Shown piece by piece: positions 17,200 through 25,216 of a DNA stretch of 40,703 nucleotides (within the stretch, counting starts at the first letter, position 1; each line of letters opens with the position of its first letter). Position numbers and translations under genes: made by a program. The DNA is from Polyangiaceae bacterium (lineage in GTDB: Bacteria; Myxococcota_A; Polyangia; Polyangiales; Polyangiaceae), in contig JADLEQ010000046.1 of NCBI GenBank assembly GCA_020846005.1, positions 1-40,703 of the forward strand, in the 5' to 3' direction. The notes below the pieces were generated by a model. The model worked only from the letters and a program-made list of their open reading frames with translations. It had not been told where the DNA came from and made no database searches.

Positions 17200-17862
17200 A
17201 TGGCCAACGTGCTCGGCAAGGTGACGGGGTCGATGAACGACCCGCGCGGGCCAGATGTCCTGCACCGGATCGGCGTGCCCGGCGAGTGGCTGGACGAGGG
17301 CTCCGTCATCGAGCTCGAGCTGCCCCGCCTCCTCACGTGCGCCACGTGCGAGGGGGGCGGCTGCGGTGCGTGCGACCAGAGCGGCGCGATCACCCTGCGC
17401 GGTCGCAAGGAGCTGACCGAGCTCGTCGAGGTGACGCTGCCCAGGCGGGCCCCGACGATGAGCGAGGCGCCGCGCTCGAGCCGCCGATCCGTCACGTTGC
17501 GGATCCCGGAGCGGGGTGGGGCGCCGGAGGCGGGCTCGGAGCTGCCGCGGGGCATGCTCTACCTGACCGTCCAGGAGGCGAGCGAGCCCTCACCGACGGT
17601 CGCGAGGCTCGGCCCGCCGAGCTCGGCGCAGCGGCCGGCGACGAGCCGGCCGCCCACGGTCGCGCTGCCGGTGCCGCCCCCCTCGCGCGCGCCGTCGCCG
17701 CCGCCCGCGCCGATGCCGCCGCCGAGCCCCACCGGGGAGCAGCTGGAGCCGCCGGGCCGGCGCCCCGCAGCTCGGGCGAGCCGGGCGACCGTGATCGTCG
17801 CGCTCGTGGTGGCCGCGTGGATCGTGGCGCTCATCGCGATCCGCCTCCTCGGGTGGGGGTGA
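17200..17862 (+). CDS. Tail-anchored protein with a single DnaJ-type zinc-finger repeat pair
   Basis: A 220-residue protein. Residues 1-100 resemble the DnaJ/Hsp40 central and C-terminal region without a J domain: WLDEGSVIELELPRLLTC, then CATCEGGGCGACDQSG (CxxCxGxGCxxCxxxG, half of the usual DnaJ finger), then IPERGGAPEAG-type beta strands. A long Pro/Ser linker (about 130-190) leads to one C-terminal hydrophobic helix (VIVALVVAAWIVALIAIRLLG), so the protein is tail-anchored with the finger in the cytoplasm. TAGGAGAAGG lies upstream of the ATG. It closes a three-gene set with the HEAT protein and the MopE-motif lipoprotein. Function is unknown. Confidence 0.72.
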   Translation: MANVLGKVTGSMNDPRGPDVLHRIGVPGEWLDEGSVIELELPRLLTCATCEGGGCGACDQSGAITLRGRKELTELVEVTLPRRAPTMSEAPRSSRRSVTLRIPERGGAPEAGSELPRGMLYLTVQEASEPSPTVARLGPPSSAQRPATSRPPTVALPVPPPSRAPSPPPAPMPPPSPTGEQLEPPGRRPAARASRATVIVALVVAAWIVALIAIRLLGWG

Positions 17863-17957
17863 TCCTCGCCCGGCCCGGCTCGCCTCCGCGAGGCCGGCTG
17901 CGCAAGGCGGGGCGAGCCGCCGCGGGGGCCACCGGGACGCGGCCTCCGCTGGCGCGG

Positions 17958-17987
17958 TTGACGCGGAGCGCCATGATTCCGTAGGAC
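17958..17987 (+). promoter_or_regulatory. Candidate vegetative promoter for the EtfD-like gene
   Basis: TTGACG (17958-17963) is separated by 18 bases from TAGGAC (17982-17987). The -35 is good and the -10 weak. It lies about 70 bp before the ATG at 18059. The gap 17863-18058 holds no gene. Confidence 0.35.
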
Positions 17988-18058
17988 GTCGGCCGCCGGA
18001 ACGACTCGACGGCCCGGCGAGCGCCGCCGGCCCCGGCCGGCAGGACGGACGAACCAGC

Positions 18059-20341
18059 ATGAACCCTCTCGCGATGGCGGTGATCATCGTCGGCCTCCTG
18101 GCGGTGTTCGCGTACAGCGCCCGGAACCGCCTGGCCTTGCTGCGCGTCGGCGGCCCCACGCACGAGCCGCGGACCGATCGCCTCGGCGAGCGCGTCGGCG
18201 CCGTTTGGACGTTCGCCCTCTTCCAGAAGAAGATGCGGTACTACCTGGCCGCCGGGATCGGTCACCAGCTCATCTTCGCGGGCTTCGTGGTGCTGCTCGC
18301 GAACTCGGTGATCCTGTGGGGGCGCGGCTTCGACCCGACGTTCAGCCTGTGGGTCCTGGCGCCGGGCACCACGCTCGGGGACGCCTACGGGCTCCTGCGC
18401 GACCTCTTCAGCGTCCTCGTGCTGGCGGGCGTGCTGGTGTTCGTCTACTTCCGCGTCATCTCGCCGCAGCGTCGGATGAACCTGCACTGGGAGGGGCTGT
18501 TCATCCTCGGGATCATCTCGACGATGATGATCGGGGATCTCCTCTACAACGGCGCGGCGCTCGCGCTCGCGAGCCGCGTGAGCGCGGAGTGCGCCGGAGG
18601 CGCGACGGAGCTGTGCCGGAGCCTGGAGACGATCACGGCGCCCTTCCCCCGCACCGCGAGCGTGGCGTTCCACCCGTACCCGGAGCCGGCGGGCTCCGCG
18701 GTAGCCGTCGCGCTCTCGGGGCTCGACTCGAACACGCTCCTCGTCCTCGGGCACGCGGGCTTCTGGGTGCACGCGAGCCTCGTGCTCGGCTTCATGAACC
18801 TGCTGCCGTACTCGAAGCACTTCCACATCCTGACCGCGGTCCCCAACGTCTTCCTCTCCGACCGGACTCCGCCCGGCCGCCTGCGTCCCATCGCCAAGAG
18901 CGCCGAGGAGATGATGGCGATGGTGGAGAAGGCGAGCGAGCTCCCGGAGATGAGCGCCGCGCCGATCGGCTACGCCCGGATCGAGCACTTCACGTGGAAG
19001 GACATGCTGGACCTCTACACGTGCACGGAGTGCGGCCGCTGCTCGGACAACTGCCCGGCCCACAACACCGGCAAGATCCTGAGCCCGAAGCACCTGACCC
19101 TCGACCTGCGGGATCACCTCTACTCGCGTCAGGAGGAGGCGGTGGCGCTCGGCGGCGAGATCCCGCGCCTGCGCCTGGAGGACCTGCGGCCCGGGGCCGG
19201 CGGCGAGGCGGACGCGCCGAAGGGTGAGGCAGGTGAGCCGACCGGCGGCGACGCGGGGCCCGCCGACACCTCCTCCCCAGCCGGGTATCAGACGGTCGAC
19301 CTCGTACCGAACATCATCCACGAGGATGTCCTCTGGGCGTGCACGACGTGCCGCGCCTGCGAGGAGCAGTGCCCGGTGCTCATCACGTACGTCGACAAGA
19401 TCGTGCAGATGCGGCGCAACCTCGCCAGCATCAAGGGCGAGTTCCCCGCCCAGCTCCAGGCCCCGTTCAACGGCATGGAGACGAACGGCAACCCGTGGAA
19501 CCTCTCGCGCCTGGATCGCGCGAGCTGGAGCGAGGGCCTCGGCGTCCCCACCCTGGCGGAGAAGCCGGAGGCCGCGGTGCTCTACTGGGTCGGCTGCGCA
19601 GCGAGCTACGACGACCGCGCGAAGAAGGTCGCCCGCGCGACGGCCGCGCTGCTCGCGAAGGCGGGCGTCGACTTCGCCGTCCTCGGCGAGGAGGAGACGT
19701 GCACGGGGGACCCGGCTCGGCGCGCTGGCAACGAGTTCCTCTTCCTGACGCTCGCGGAGCAGAACGCGGCGACGCTGCAGGGGTACCGGGAGAAGGGCGG
19801 CGTGAAGACGATCGTCACCACGTGCCCCCACTGTTTCAACTCGCTCGCGAACGAGTACCCCGACTTCGGCGCGCGCTTCGATGTCGTGCACCACACCGAC
19901 TACCTGCTCGGGCTCGTGTCGGCCGGCAAGCTCGCGCCGCGCGAGTCGGTGAAGGCGAAGGTCGCCTATCACGACTCCTGCTACCTCGGCCGCTACAACC
20001 AGATCTACGAGTCGCCGCGGGAGATCCTGCGACGCATCCCGGGGGTCGAGGTGGTGGAGGTCGAGCACTGGCAGCGCAACCGGGGCCTCTGCTGCGGGGC
20101 CGGCGGCGCCCAGATGTGGATGGAGGAGCAGAACAAGGACCGCGTGAACGTGAAGCGGACCGAGCAGCTCCTCGCGACGGGCGCCTCCACGCTGGCGACC
20201 GCGTGCCCCTTCTGCATGACGATGCTGACGGACGGTATCAAGAGCAAGGAGCTCGAGGGGAGCGTCAAGAACCTCGACGTGGCGGAGCTCCTCGCCGTGG
20301 CCTGCGGCGTGGATCCCGCGGCGCCGGCGGCCTCGGCCTGA
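18059..20341 (+). CDS. EtfD/HdrD-like membrane Fe-S oxidoreductase
   Basis: Predicted membrane quinone reductase that takes electrons from a soluble donor such as electron-transfer flavoprotein. Residues 1 to about 290 form an NarI-like heme-b-type membrane domain with several helices and His residues. Two 4Fe-4S ferredoxin motifs follow: CTECGRCSDNCPA (about 321) and CTTCRACEEQCPV (about 427), split by a Gly/Ala/Glu-rich insert. Two CCG-type domains end the protein. The first has CTGDPARR with CPHC, a variant with CT for CC. The second has CCGAGG and CPFC. This order fits the EtfAB:menaquinone oxidoreductase family used in fatty-acid oxidation. The etfAB genes are not here, so the donor is inferred. 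Confidence 0.87.
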   Translation: MNPLAMAVIIVGLLAVFAYSARNRLALLRVGGPTHEPRTDRLGERVGAVWTFALFQKKMRYYLAAGIGHQLIFAGFVVLLANSVILWGRGFDPTFSLWVLAPGTTLGDAYGLLRDLFSVLVLAGVLVFVYFRVISPQRRMNLHWEGLFILGIISTMMIGDLLYNGAALALASRVSAECAGGATELCRSLETITAPFPRTASVAFHPYPEPAGSAVAVALSGLDSNTLLVLGHAGFWVHASLVLGFMNLLPYSKHFHILTAVPNVFLSDRTPPGRLRPIAKSAEEMMAMVEKASELPEMSAAPIGYARIEHFTWKDMLDLYTCTECGRCSDNCPAHNTGKILSPKHLTLDLRDHLYSRQEEAVALGGEIPRLRLEDLRPGAGGEADAPKGEAGEPTGGDAGPADTSSPAGYQTVDLVPNIIHEDVLWACTTCRACEEQCPVLITYVDKIVQMRRNLASIKGEFPAQLQAPFNGMETNGNPWNLSRLDRASWSEGLGVPTLAEKPEAAVLYWVGCAASYDDRAKKVARATAALLAKAGVDFAVLGEEETCTGDPARRAGNEFLFLTLAEQNAATLQGYREKGGVKTIVTTCPHCFNSLANEYPDFGARFDVVHHTDYLLGLVSAGKLAPRESVKAKVAYHDSCYLGRYNQIYESPREILRRIPGVEVVEVEHWQRNRGLCCGAGGAQMWMEEQNKDRVNVKRTEQLLATGASTLATACPFCMTMLTDGIKSKELEGSVKNLDVAELLAVACGVDPAAPAASA

Positions 20342-20389
20342 ACGCCCGGCGGCACGTCGGTGGGGCCTGGTGTGCCGCCCGCGTGACGG

Positions 20390-20395
20390 TATACT
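20390..20395 (+). promoter_or_regulatory. Candidate -10 element of a leaderless transcript
   Basis: TATACT matches five of six consensus bases and ends six bases before the GTG at 20402, so transcription would start at the start codon. No clear -35 is seen. Confidence 0.35.
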
Positions 20396-20401
20396 GCGGC
20401 C

Positions 20402-20668
20402 GTGGCCGTCACCGCCGAGCTCGCCGATCAGCCCCCGACGGCTCCTTCCGCGGAGACCGCGCAGGCCGAGCCGGCGCGACCGCCGAGCTTCGAGTGCGAT
20501 CTCTGTGGCGAGACGTTCGAGGGGCCGGCGTTCGGCAGCGGTCTCCTGCTCTGGACTCGCGGGGACGAGGTGCGCGCCGAGGAGCCGCCGCTCTGCGAGG
20601 AGTGCGCGCAGCGCGTCGGGATGGGCGCGCTCGCCAAGTGGGCGCTCGAGGACGAAGAAGAGGGCTAG
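20402..20668 (+). CDS. Small zinc-ribbon-like protein
   Basis: An 88-residue protein starting with GTG. A disordered Ala/Pro/Glu N-terminus of about 28 residues precedes FECDLCGETFEG and, 30 residues later, PLCEECAQRVG. Two CxxC knuckles at this spacing suggest a single zinc ribbon. The C-terminus is acidic (EDEEEG). There is no ribosome site, in line with a leaderless transcript. Its function is unknown; a nucleic-acid or protein-binding role would be guesswork. Confidence 0.7.
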   Translation: MAVTAELADQPPTAPSAETAQAEPARPPSFECDLCGETFEGPAFGSGLLLWTRGDEVRAEEPPLCEECAQRVGMGALAKWALEDEEEG

Positions 20669-20674
20669 CGGCCT

Positions 20675-20691
20675 CGCGCCGGCCCGGCGCG
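20675..20691. terminator. Hairpin between convergent genes
   Basis: GCGCCGG (20676-20682) and CCGGCGC (20684-20690) are perfectly complementary, and one more C-G pair closes the stem. It fills most of the 25-bp gap between the convergent zinc-ribbon and CAP genes, so it could act in both directions. No T-run is seen. Confidence 0.35.
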
Positions 20692-20693
20692 GC

Positions 20694-21452
20694 TCACTGG
20701 AAGTTCTGGCTGGACCAGACGTCGCCGCTCGGGGTGACGTAGAAGCCGCACGCCACGCGCTGGTACTGCGAGCTCGACATGTTGATGTAGTGGCCGTGCT
20801 CGCTGAAGGGCTCGCCGGGGCCCTCCGCCCACATCATCGAGAGGCAGCCGTCGATGATCGACTCGAAGCTCCCCCAACCGGGGCAGGTGTTCTGGGCCGA
20901 GGCGCTGCAGGCGTTGCCGTTCTGGAACGACCAGTGGGCCGTCGCCTCGTGCTCGCTGTCCGCCTTCGCGGTGCCGTCGACGCACGGCTCCTGGGCGCGC
21001 CACCGCTCGTACGGGGGTTTGCCCTCGGTGGCGCGGTAAGCGTTGATCTCGTCGACGCACGCCTGGCGCCACGCGTCGTAGGGATCGGCCGAGGTGCCGC
21101 CGCCCCCCGAGGAGCCACCACCGGAGGTGCCGCCGCCCCCCGAGGAGCCACCACCGGAGGTGCCGCCACCGGAAGAGCCGCCGCCACCGGAGGTGCCGCC
21201 ACCGGAAGAGCCGCCGCCACCGGAGGAGCCGCCACCGGAGGAGCCGCCGCCCGAGGTGCCGCCGCCACCGGAGGTGCCGCCACCGGAAGAGCCGCCGCCA
21301 CCGGAGCTGCCGCTCGCACCCGAGCCGCCGCCGGCCGTGCCGCCTGTCGCGCCCCCGTCCGTACCCTCGCCGTCCGTCGACGAACCGCCCACCACGCACC
21401 CGGCCAGGAGAGCGCCGCCCACGATCGAGGCGACGAAGAGCAACTTGGTCAT
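20694..21452 (-). CDS. CAP/SCP-domain lipoprotein with Gly/Ser/Thr linker
   Basis: A 252-residue secreted protein. The signal peptide MTKLLFVASIVGGALLAGC ends in a lipobox (C19). Residues about 45-121 are a low-complexity linker of SSGGG, TSGGG and SSGGGG units. Residues 123-252 form a CAP (SCP/PR-1) domain: WRQACVDEINAYRATEGKPP, SEHEATAHWSF, FSEHGHYINM, then the C-terminal VACGFYVTPSGDVWSSQNF. Six Cys probably make disulfides. I chose the ATG at 21452 for the signal peptide and the GAGG five bases upstream; the frame opens at 21497. CAP proteins are often cell-surface lipid- or wall-binding. The role here is unknown. Confidence 0.88.
   Translation of the reverse strand: MTKLLFVASIVGGALLAGCVVGGSSTDGEGTDGGATGGTAGGGSGASGSSGGGGSSGGGTSGGGGTSGGGSSGGGSSGGGGSSGGGTSGGGGSSGGGTSGGGSSGGGGTSGGGSSGGGGTSADPYDAWRQACVDEINAYRATEGKPPYERWRAQEPCVDGTAKADSEHEATAHWSFQNGNACSASAQNTCPGWGSFESIIDGCLSMMWAEGPGEPFSEHGHYINMSSSQYQRVACGFYVTPSGDVWSSQNFQ
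21108..21315 (-). repeat. Short-unit tandem repeat encoding the CAP linker
   Basis: Degenerate 12- to 15-base units, read on the plus strand as GCCGCCACCGGAAGA, GCCGCCACCGGAGGT and similar, encode the repeated SSGGG and TSGGG blocks. Long stretches are duplicated almost exactly, as expected for replication slippage. Confidence 0.75.
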
Positions 21453-21493
21453 GCGGACCTCCGAGGCGGGAGCGTAGCACGCCGCGCCCGCCC

Positions 21494-22252
21494 TCACATG
21501 AGCAGGCGCTCCGCTGGATCCGGCGCCGGGAGCGGTGGGCGCCGCTCGAGCAGCTCGTGCGCCGTCGCGCGGATGACGAGCTGCGTCTCGGTGCTCTCCA
21601 CGAGCGACCGGAGCTCGACGCGCGTGCAGACGGCGACGAGCGGGAGCGAGATCCCGACGGGACAGCCGGGGTTGTGGAGGAGCGCCATGCGGACCCGGCG
21701 ACGGCTCAACCAGCGCGGGAAGTCGGCGAGGACCCGGAGCGCCTCCACGCGCGCCGGGCGCCGCGCGGCCAGCCGGAGCACGTCGCCCTCCGTCAGGCGA
21801 GGGTTGCCGAGGAGCTGCCGGACGACCAGCGGGTGCGGATCGAGGACGAGCTTCTCGAACGAGCGCCGGTCGGGCAGCCGCGCGAGGCTGCGGCGCTCAC
21901 CGACGGTGAGCTCGCGGCCCACCCCGTAGTCGGGGACACGCTCCTCGCTCGCCTCGAGGAGCGCGGCCGGCGCGCCGCGACGCAGGAGGCGGCCGAGCGC
22001 GAGGTGGCGCGCGGACTCCGCGCGCCGCCGGAGGGCCGCGACCAGGGTGCCGTCGGCGTCGCCCGCGAGCACGACGGCCACCACGAGCGCGGCCTCACGG
22101 GCGCTCGGCTCCGATCGCTCGTTGGCGTCGCAGAGCGCGTCCAGCTCGGCGGCGGAGCGCTCGAGCGGCGACTCGAGCACGCGGGCCCTCAGCCAGGCCG
22201 CTCGCAGCTCGAGCTCCGGGATCGAGAGGAGAGTTCGCACGAGCGTGGGCAC
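21494..22252 (-). CDS. Helical-repeat protein of unknown function
   Basis: The real part of a much longer open frame, beginning at the GTG at 22252 and giving VPTLVRTLLSIPELELRAAWL as its N-terminus; the frame above it is antisense to the DUF4175 gene. The 252 residues are mostly helical. The second half has LRV/HEAT-like units: DPHPLVVRQLLGNPRLTEGDVLRLAARRP, LADFPRWLSRRRVRMALLHNPGCP. Similar NP-x(n)-LAARRP units are known from uncharacterised deltaproteobacterial proteins. It has no signal peptide or catalytic motif. It diverges from the DUF4175 gene across a 102-bp gap. Confidence 0.65.
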   Translation of the reverse strand: MPTLVRTLLSIPELELRAAWLRARVLESPLERSAAELDALCDANERSEPSAREAALVVAVVLAGDADGTLVAALRRRAESARHLALGRLLRRGAPAALLEASEERVPDYGVGRELTVGERRSLARLPDRRSFEKLVLDPHPLVVRQLLGNPRLTEGDVLRLAARRPARVEALRVLADFPRWLSRRRVRMALLHNPGCPVGISLPLVAVCTRVELRSLVESTETQLVIRATAHELLERRPPLPAPDPAERLLM

Positions 22253-22354
22253 GGCTCGGCGGACAAGCGTAGCAGCGGGGCGCGGCGCGCGCCCCCGCGC
22301 TAGGCTTCGATCGTCCGCGCTCCCCCGCGAGCGTCGACGCCCCCCGCGCTGCAC

Positions 22355-25216
22355 ATGGACCCGATCGCCCGCCGAATCGACCGCCTCGCCGGCGCCTTTC
22401 GCGGCACGGCCGCGCGGGGCGCGGGGCGCCTCGTCGGGGTCGCCGTGCTGGCGGCGCTGGTCGTCGCCGCGCACCTGGCGCGCCCCGGGACGCCGGCCGC
22501 GCGCGGAGCGGCGGCCGCGGCCGTCGTCGCGCTGATCGGAGCGCTCGTCGCGCTCACCGTGCGCGAGCGTCGTACGTGGCGGGACGCGCGGCGCGTCCTC
22601 TCGCGGGTGCTGGCGCCGAGCGACCCCGCGCTCGGGGCTCGAACGCTCCGCGCGTTGCGCCTCTTCGAGGGCACCCGCGAGCGTGGCGACGAGCGCCACG
22701 GCTCGCCCGAGCTGGCCCGGCTGCACCTCGAGCGCTTGCTCGATCGCGCGTCGGTCGACGCGATCACGGCCCACGGCGCGCGGCGCGCCCGCCGCGCCAC
22801 GCTCGCCGCCGCGGCGGTAGGCGTGCTGACGGCTGGGGCGCTCGTCGCGGCGCCGCTCCGCACCGTGGAGGGGCTGGACATCCTCCTCGCGCGCGACGGC
22901 GTCGCGCCCGTCCCGCTCCCGTGGCTCGCGGACGTGAGCGTCGTGGCGCGGCCTCCGGCGCACCTCGGCACGACCGAGCGGGCGGTGCTGCTCGGCCTGC
23001 CCGCCCGGCTGCCCGAGGGCAGCCAGCTCACCGTCCGCGGGCGGCCGCGCTTCGACGGCCGGCGCCTGGAGCTCTACGACGGCGCGCGCAGCGCGCCGTT
23101 CGTCGCCGATGGAGACGACGGCCTCATCGCGCGCTGGACGGTCGACTCGGCGCGCCCGGTGCACGTCGCGGCGCGGTTCGGGGCGGTGGTGATCCGCGCG
23201 CCCGAGCCGGTGGAGATCCTCCCGGTCGAGGACACGCCGCCGCTCGTGGAGCTCGCCGATGCGCCGCGCACGGTCGAGCTCGCGGCGCAGGATCGCGTCG
23301 AGCTCACTTGGCGCGCGCGCGACGACCACTCCCTCCGCGAGGTCCGCCTCGTGCTGAGGTCGGGCACGCGTGAGGAGCGCCGCGTGCTCGAGCGCTTCGA
23401 CGATCTGCAGCCGGCAGCGGCGGGCGGGCACGCCATCACACCGCGAGATGCGTTCCTCCGGCGCGCGTACCTGCCCATCGAGGTCACGATCGAGGCCCGC
23501 GACGACGACTCCCTCCGCGGCCCGAAGTGGGGGACGAGCGCGCCGGTGATCCTGGTCCCGCCCGCCGTCGGGGAGCCCGAGGCGCGCCGGCATCGCGCGC
23601 TCGAGGCGGGTCGCGACGCGCTGGTCGACCTCGTCGTGGCGCTCGCGGCGCGCGGCGCGGAGCGGGCGGCCGCCGCGGCGCTCACCGCGAGGCGCGCCGC
23701 CCTCGCCCGAGAGCTCGAGGACGCCGCGCTCGCCAGCCACGCGGGGTTGGAGCTGCCGGCGGGGCTCGGCGCGTTCCTCCGGGGGCGAGCCCAGTCGCTC
23801 GGGCGACCGCTCGCGCCGGGCGAGTCCGAGCTGCGGCGGGCGGAGGATGCGCTGCTGGCGTGGGACACGGCGCTCCGCGGGCTGGCGCGGCGAGACGCCA
23901 CGAGCGTGTCGCGGCGGCTGGCCGACGTGGTCGAAGACGTGGAGCTCGCGGCGCGCCTCGCGCGGCGAACGGAGGACACGCAGCGCGCGCTGTTCCGACT
24001 GGACGCCGCGGCGGCGGCCGCGCGAGCGGGCGGCGGGCAGCTCGCGACGCTCGGAGCGCTGGGGGCCGATCTGGGGGACGTGGCGCGCGCCGGGCTCGAG
24101 CGGATCCGTCGCTTGCGCGAGGCCAACGACCTCGGGCGGACGGAGCTCGCGGCGCGGCACCTCGCGCAGCGGCTCCGGCACGCCGCGCCGTCGTTCCGGT
24201 CGGCGCCGAGCTCGCGGGGCGGCCCGAGCGCCCTGCCGGGAGACGGCGCGGGGAGCGGCGCGCCGTCGCGGGCAGATGACCACTTCGATCAGCTCGCGCG
24301 CGAGGTGGAGGAGCTCACTCGGGATCACGCCGCCGCCGTCGCGGAGGTGGAGCGGGCGCTCGGCGGCGCAGACGACGCCCCGGTCCCGGAGGAGCTCGCG
24401 CGCGAGGCTCGCGAGCGCGCCCTGGCCGTGCGCCGCGCCACCGGGCGACTGCCGCGCGGCGCAGGGCCAGAGCCCAGCACGGCGCGCGGCGCGGCCGCGC
24501 TCGCGCGGGAGCACGCCGAGGCCCTGGCGCAGGCCCTGGAGCGGCTCTCGCTCGAGGACGCCGTGCAGGCGGGTCGCGACGCCCTCGAGCGGCTCACCGA
24601 CGCCGAGCGGCGCGCGAAGGCGAGCCCCGCCGGCGCCGCGGGGGTGGAGGCGGACGCGCTGCGCGAGGCGCGCGGTCGCATCGCGCACGAGCTGGCCTGG
24701 GCGGAGCGCCTCCTCGAGGAGCGGACACGGAGCGCCGAGTCGCGAGCCCACGACGCGCTGGAGAAGGTCGCTGGCACCGAGGCGGAACTCGCGCGCCGCT
24801 CGGGCAACCTCTCGGCGCGCGGCCGGAGCGGACAGTCGGGGCTCCCCGACGACGCGTCGTCCGATCTGGAGCGCGCGGGGGAGGCCATGAGCGACGCCGC
24901 GAGGGAGCTGCGCGCGGGGAAGGGGAGCCGCGCGCTGGAGCGGCAACGTGAGGCGCAACGCCTCCTCGAGCGCGCGACGACGGGCGAGACGAGCGCGGAG
25001 TCGCCGGGGGAGCGCGCGGCGGAGGCAGCTGCGCGCGAGCGCCGCGGCGACCCGCGACGCGCGAGCGGTCGGATCACGCTCGGCGGCGAGGTCCCCGGGG
25101 CGGCGGCCGAGGACCGCGCGCGCGAGCTCCGGCGGCGCGCCATCGAGGGGCTCGGCGACGCGCGGGGCCCCCTCGCCCCCGCGGTGCGCCGCTACGCCGA
25201 GGGCCTGGTCCAGTGA
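22355..25216 (+). CDS. DUF4175-like membrane protein
   Basis: A 953-residue protein. Three hydrophobic segments occupy the first 170 residues (around LVGVAVLAALVVAAHLA, AAAAAVVALIGALVALTV and LAAAAVGVLTAGALVAA). A beta-rich periplasmic stretch follows, with DTPPLVELADAPRTVEL and ELTWRARDDHSLREVRLVL. Then comes a very long Arg/Ala/Glu-rich helical or coiled-coil region to the C-terminus (AVRRYAEGLVQ). This order, including the RARDDHSL-type motif, is that of the DUF4175 family. No enzymatic function is known. The stop overlaps the next gene's GTG start (GTGA), coupling it to the metallopeptidase. Confidence 0.8.
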   Translation: MDPIARRIDRLAGAFRGTAARGAGRLVGVAVLAALVVAAHLARPGTPAARGAAAAAVVALIGALVALTVRERRTWRDARRVLSRVLAPSDPALGARTLRALRLFEGTRERGDERHGSPELARLHLERLLDRASVDAITAHGARRARRATLAAAAVGVLTAGALVAAPLRTVEGLDILLARDGVAPVPLPWLADVSVVARPPAHLGTTERAVLLGLPARLPEGSQLTVRGRPRFDGRRLELYDGARSAPFVADGDDGLIARWTVDSARPVHVAARFGAVVIRAPEPVEILPVEDTPPLVELADAPRTVELAAQDRVELTWRARDDHSLREVRLVLRSGTREERRVLERFDDLQPAAAGGHAITPRDAFLRRAYLPIEVTIEARDDDSLRGPKWGTSAPVILVPPAVGEPEARRHRALEAGRDALVDLVVALAARGAERAAAAALTARRAALARELEDAALASHAGLELPAGLGAFLRGRAQSLGRPLAPGESELRRAEDALLAWDTALRGLARRDATSVSRRLADVVEDVELAARLARRTEDTQRALFRLDAAAAAARAGGGQLATLGALGADLGDVARAGLERIRRLREANDLGRTELAARHLAQRLRHAAPSFRSAPSSRGGPSALPGDGAGSGAPSRADDHFDQLAREVEELTRDHAAAVAEVERALGGADDAPVPEELAREARERALAVRRATGRLPRGAGPEPSTARGAAALAREHAEALAQALERLSLEDAVQAGRDALERLTDAERRAKASPAGAAGVEADALREARGRIAHELAWAERLLEERTRSAESRAHDALEKVAGTEAELARRSGNLSARGRSGQSGLPDDASSDLERAGEAMSDAARELRAGKGSRALERQREAQRLLERATTGETSAESPGERAAEAAARERRGDPRRASGRITLGGEVPGAAAEDRARELRRRAIEGLGDARGPLAPAVRRYAEGLVQ

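Noticed and set aside
17950-17966. TGGCGCG-N4-ACGCG as a sigma-54 site before the EtfD-like gene
   Set aside because: GG-N10-GC is present but the -12 element lacks TTGC; such chance spacing is expected in GC-rich DNA.
22277-22295. Hairpin GGGGCGCG-gcg-CGCGCCCC in the divergent gap before the DUF4175 gene
   Set aside because: Only 8-bp arms of pure G/C in such DNA; no supporting promoter or regulator signal.
22253-24958. Upstream part of the minus-strand frame that ends at 21494
   Set aside because: Antisense to the DUF4175 gene and Arg-rich. Only the portion from the GTG at 22252 has normal protein composition.
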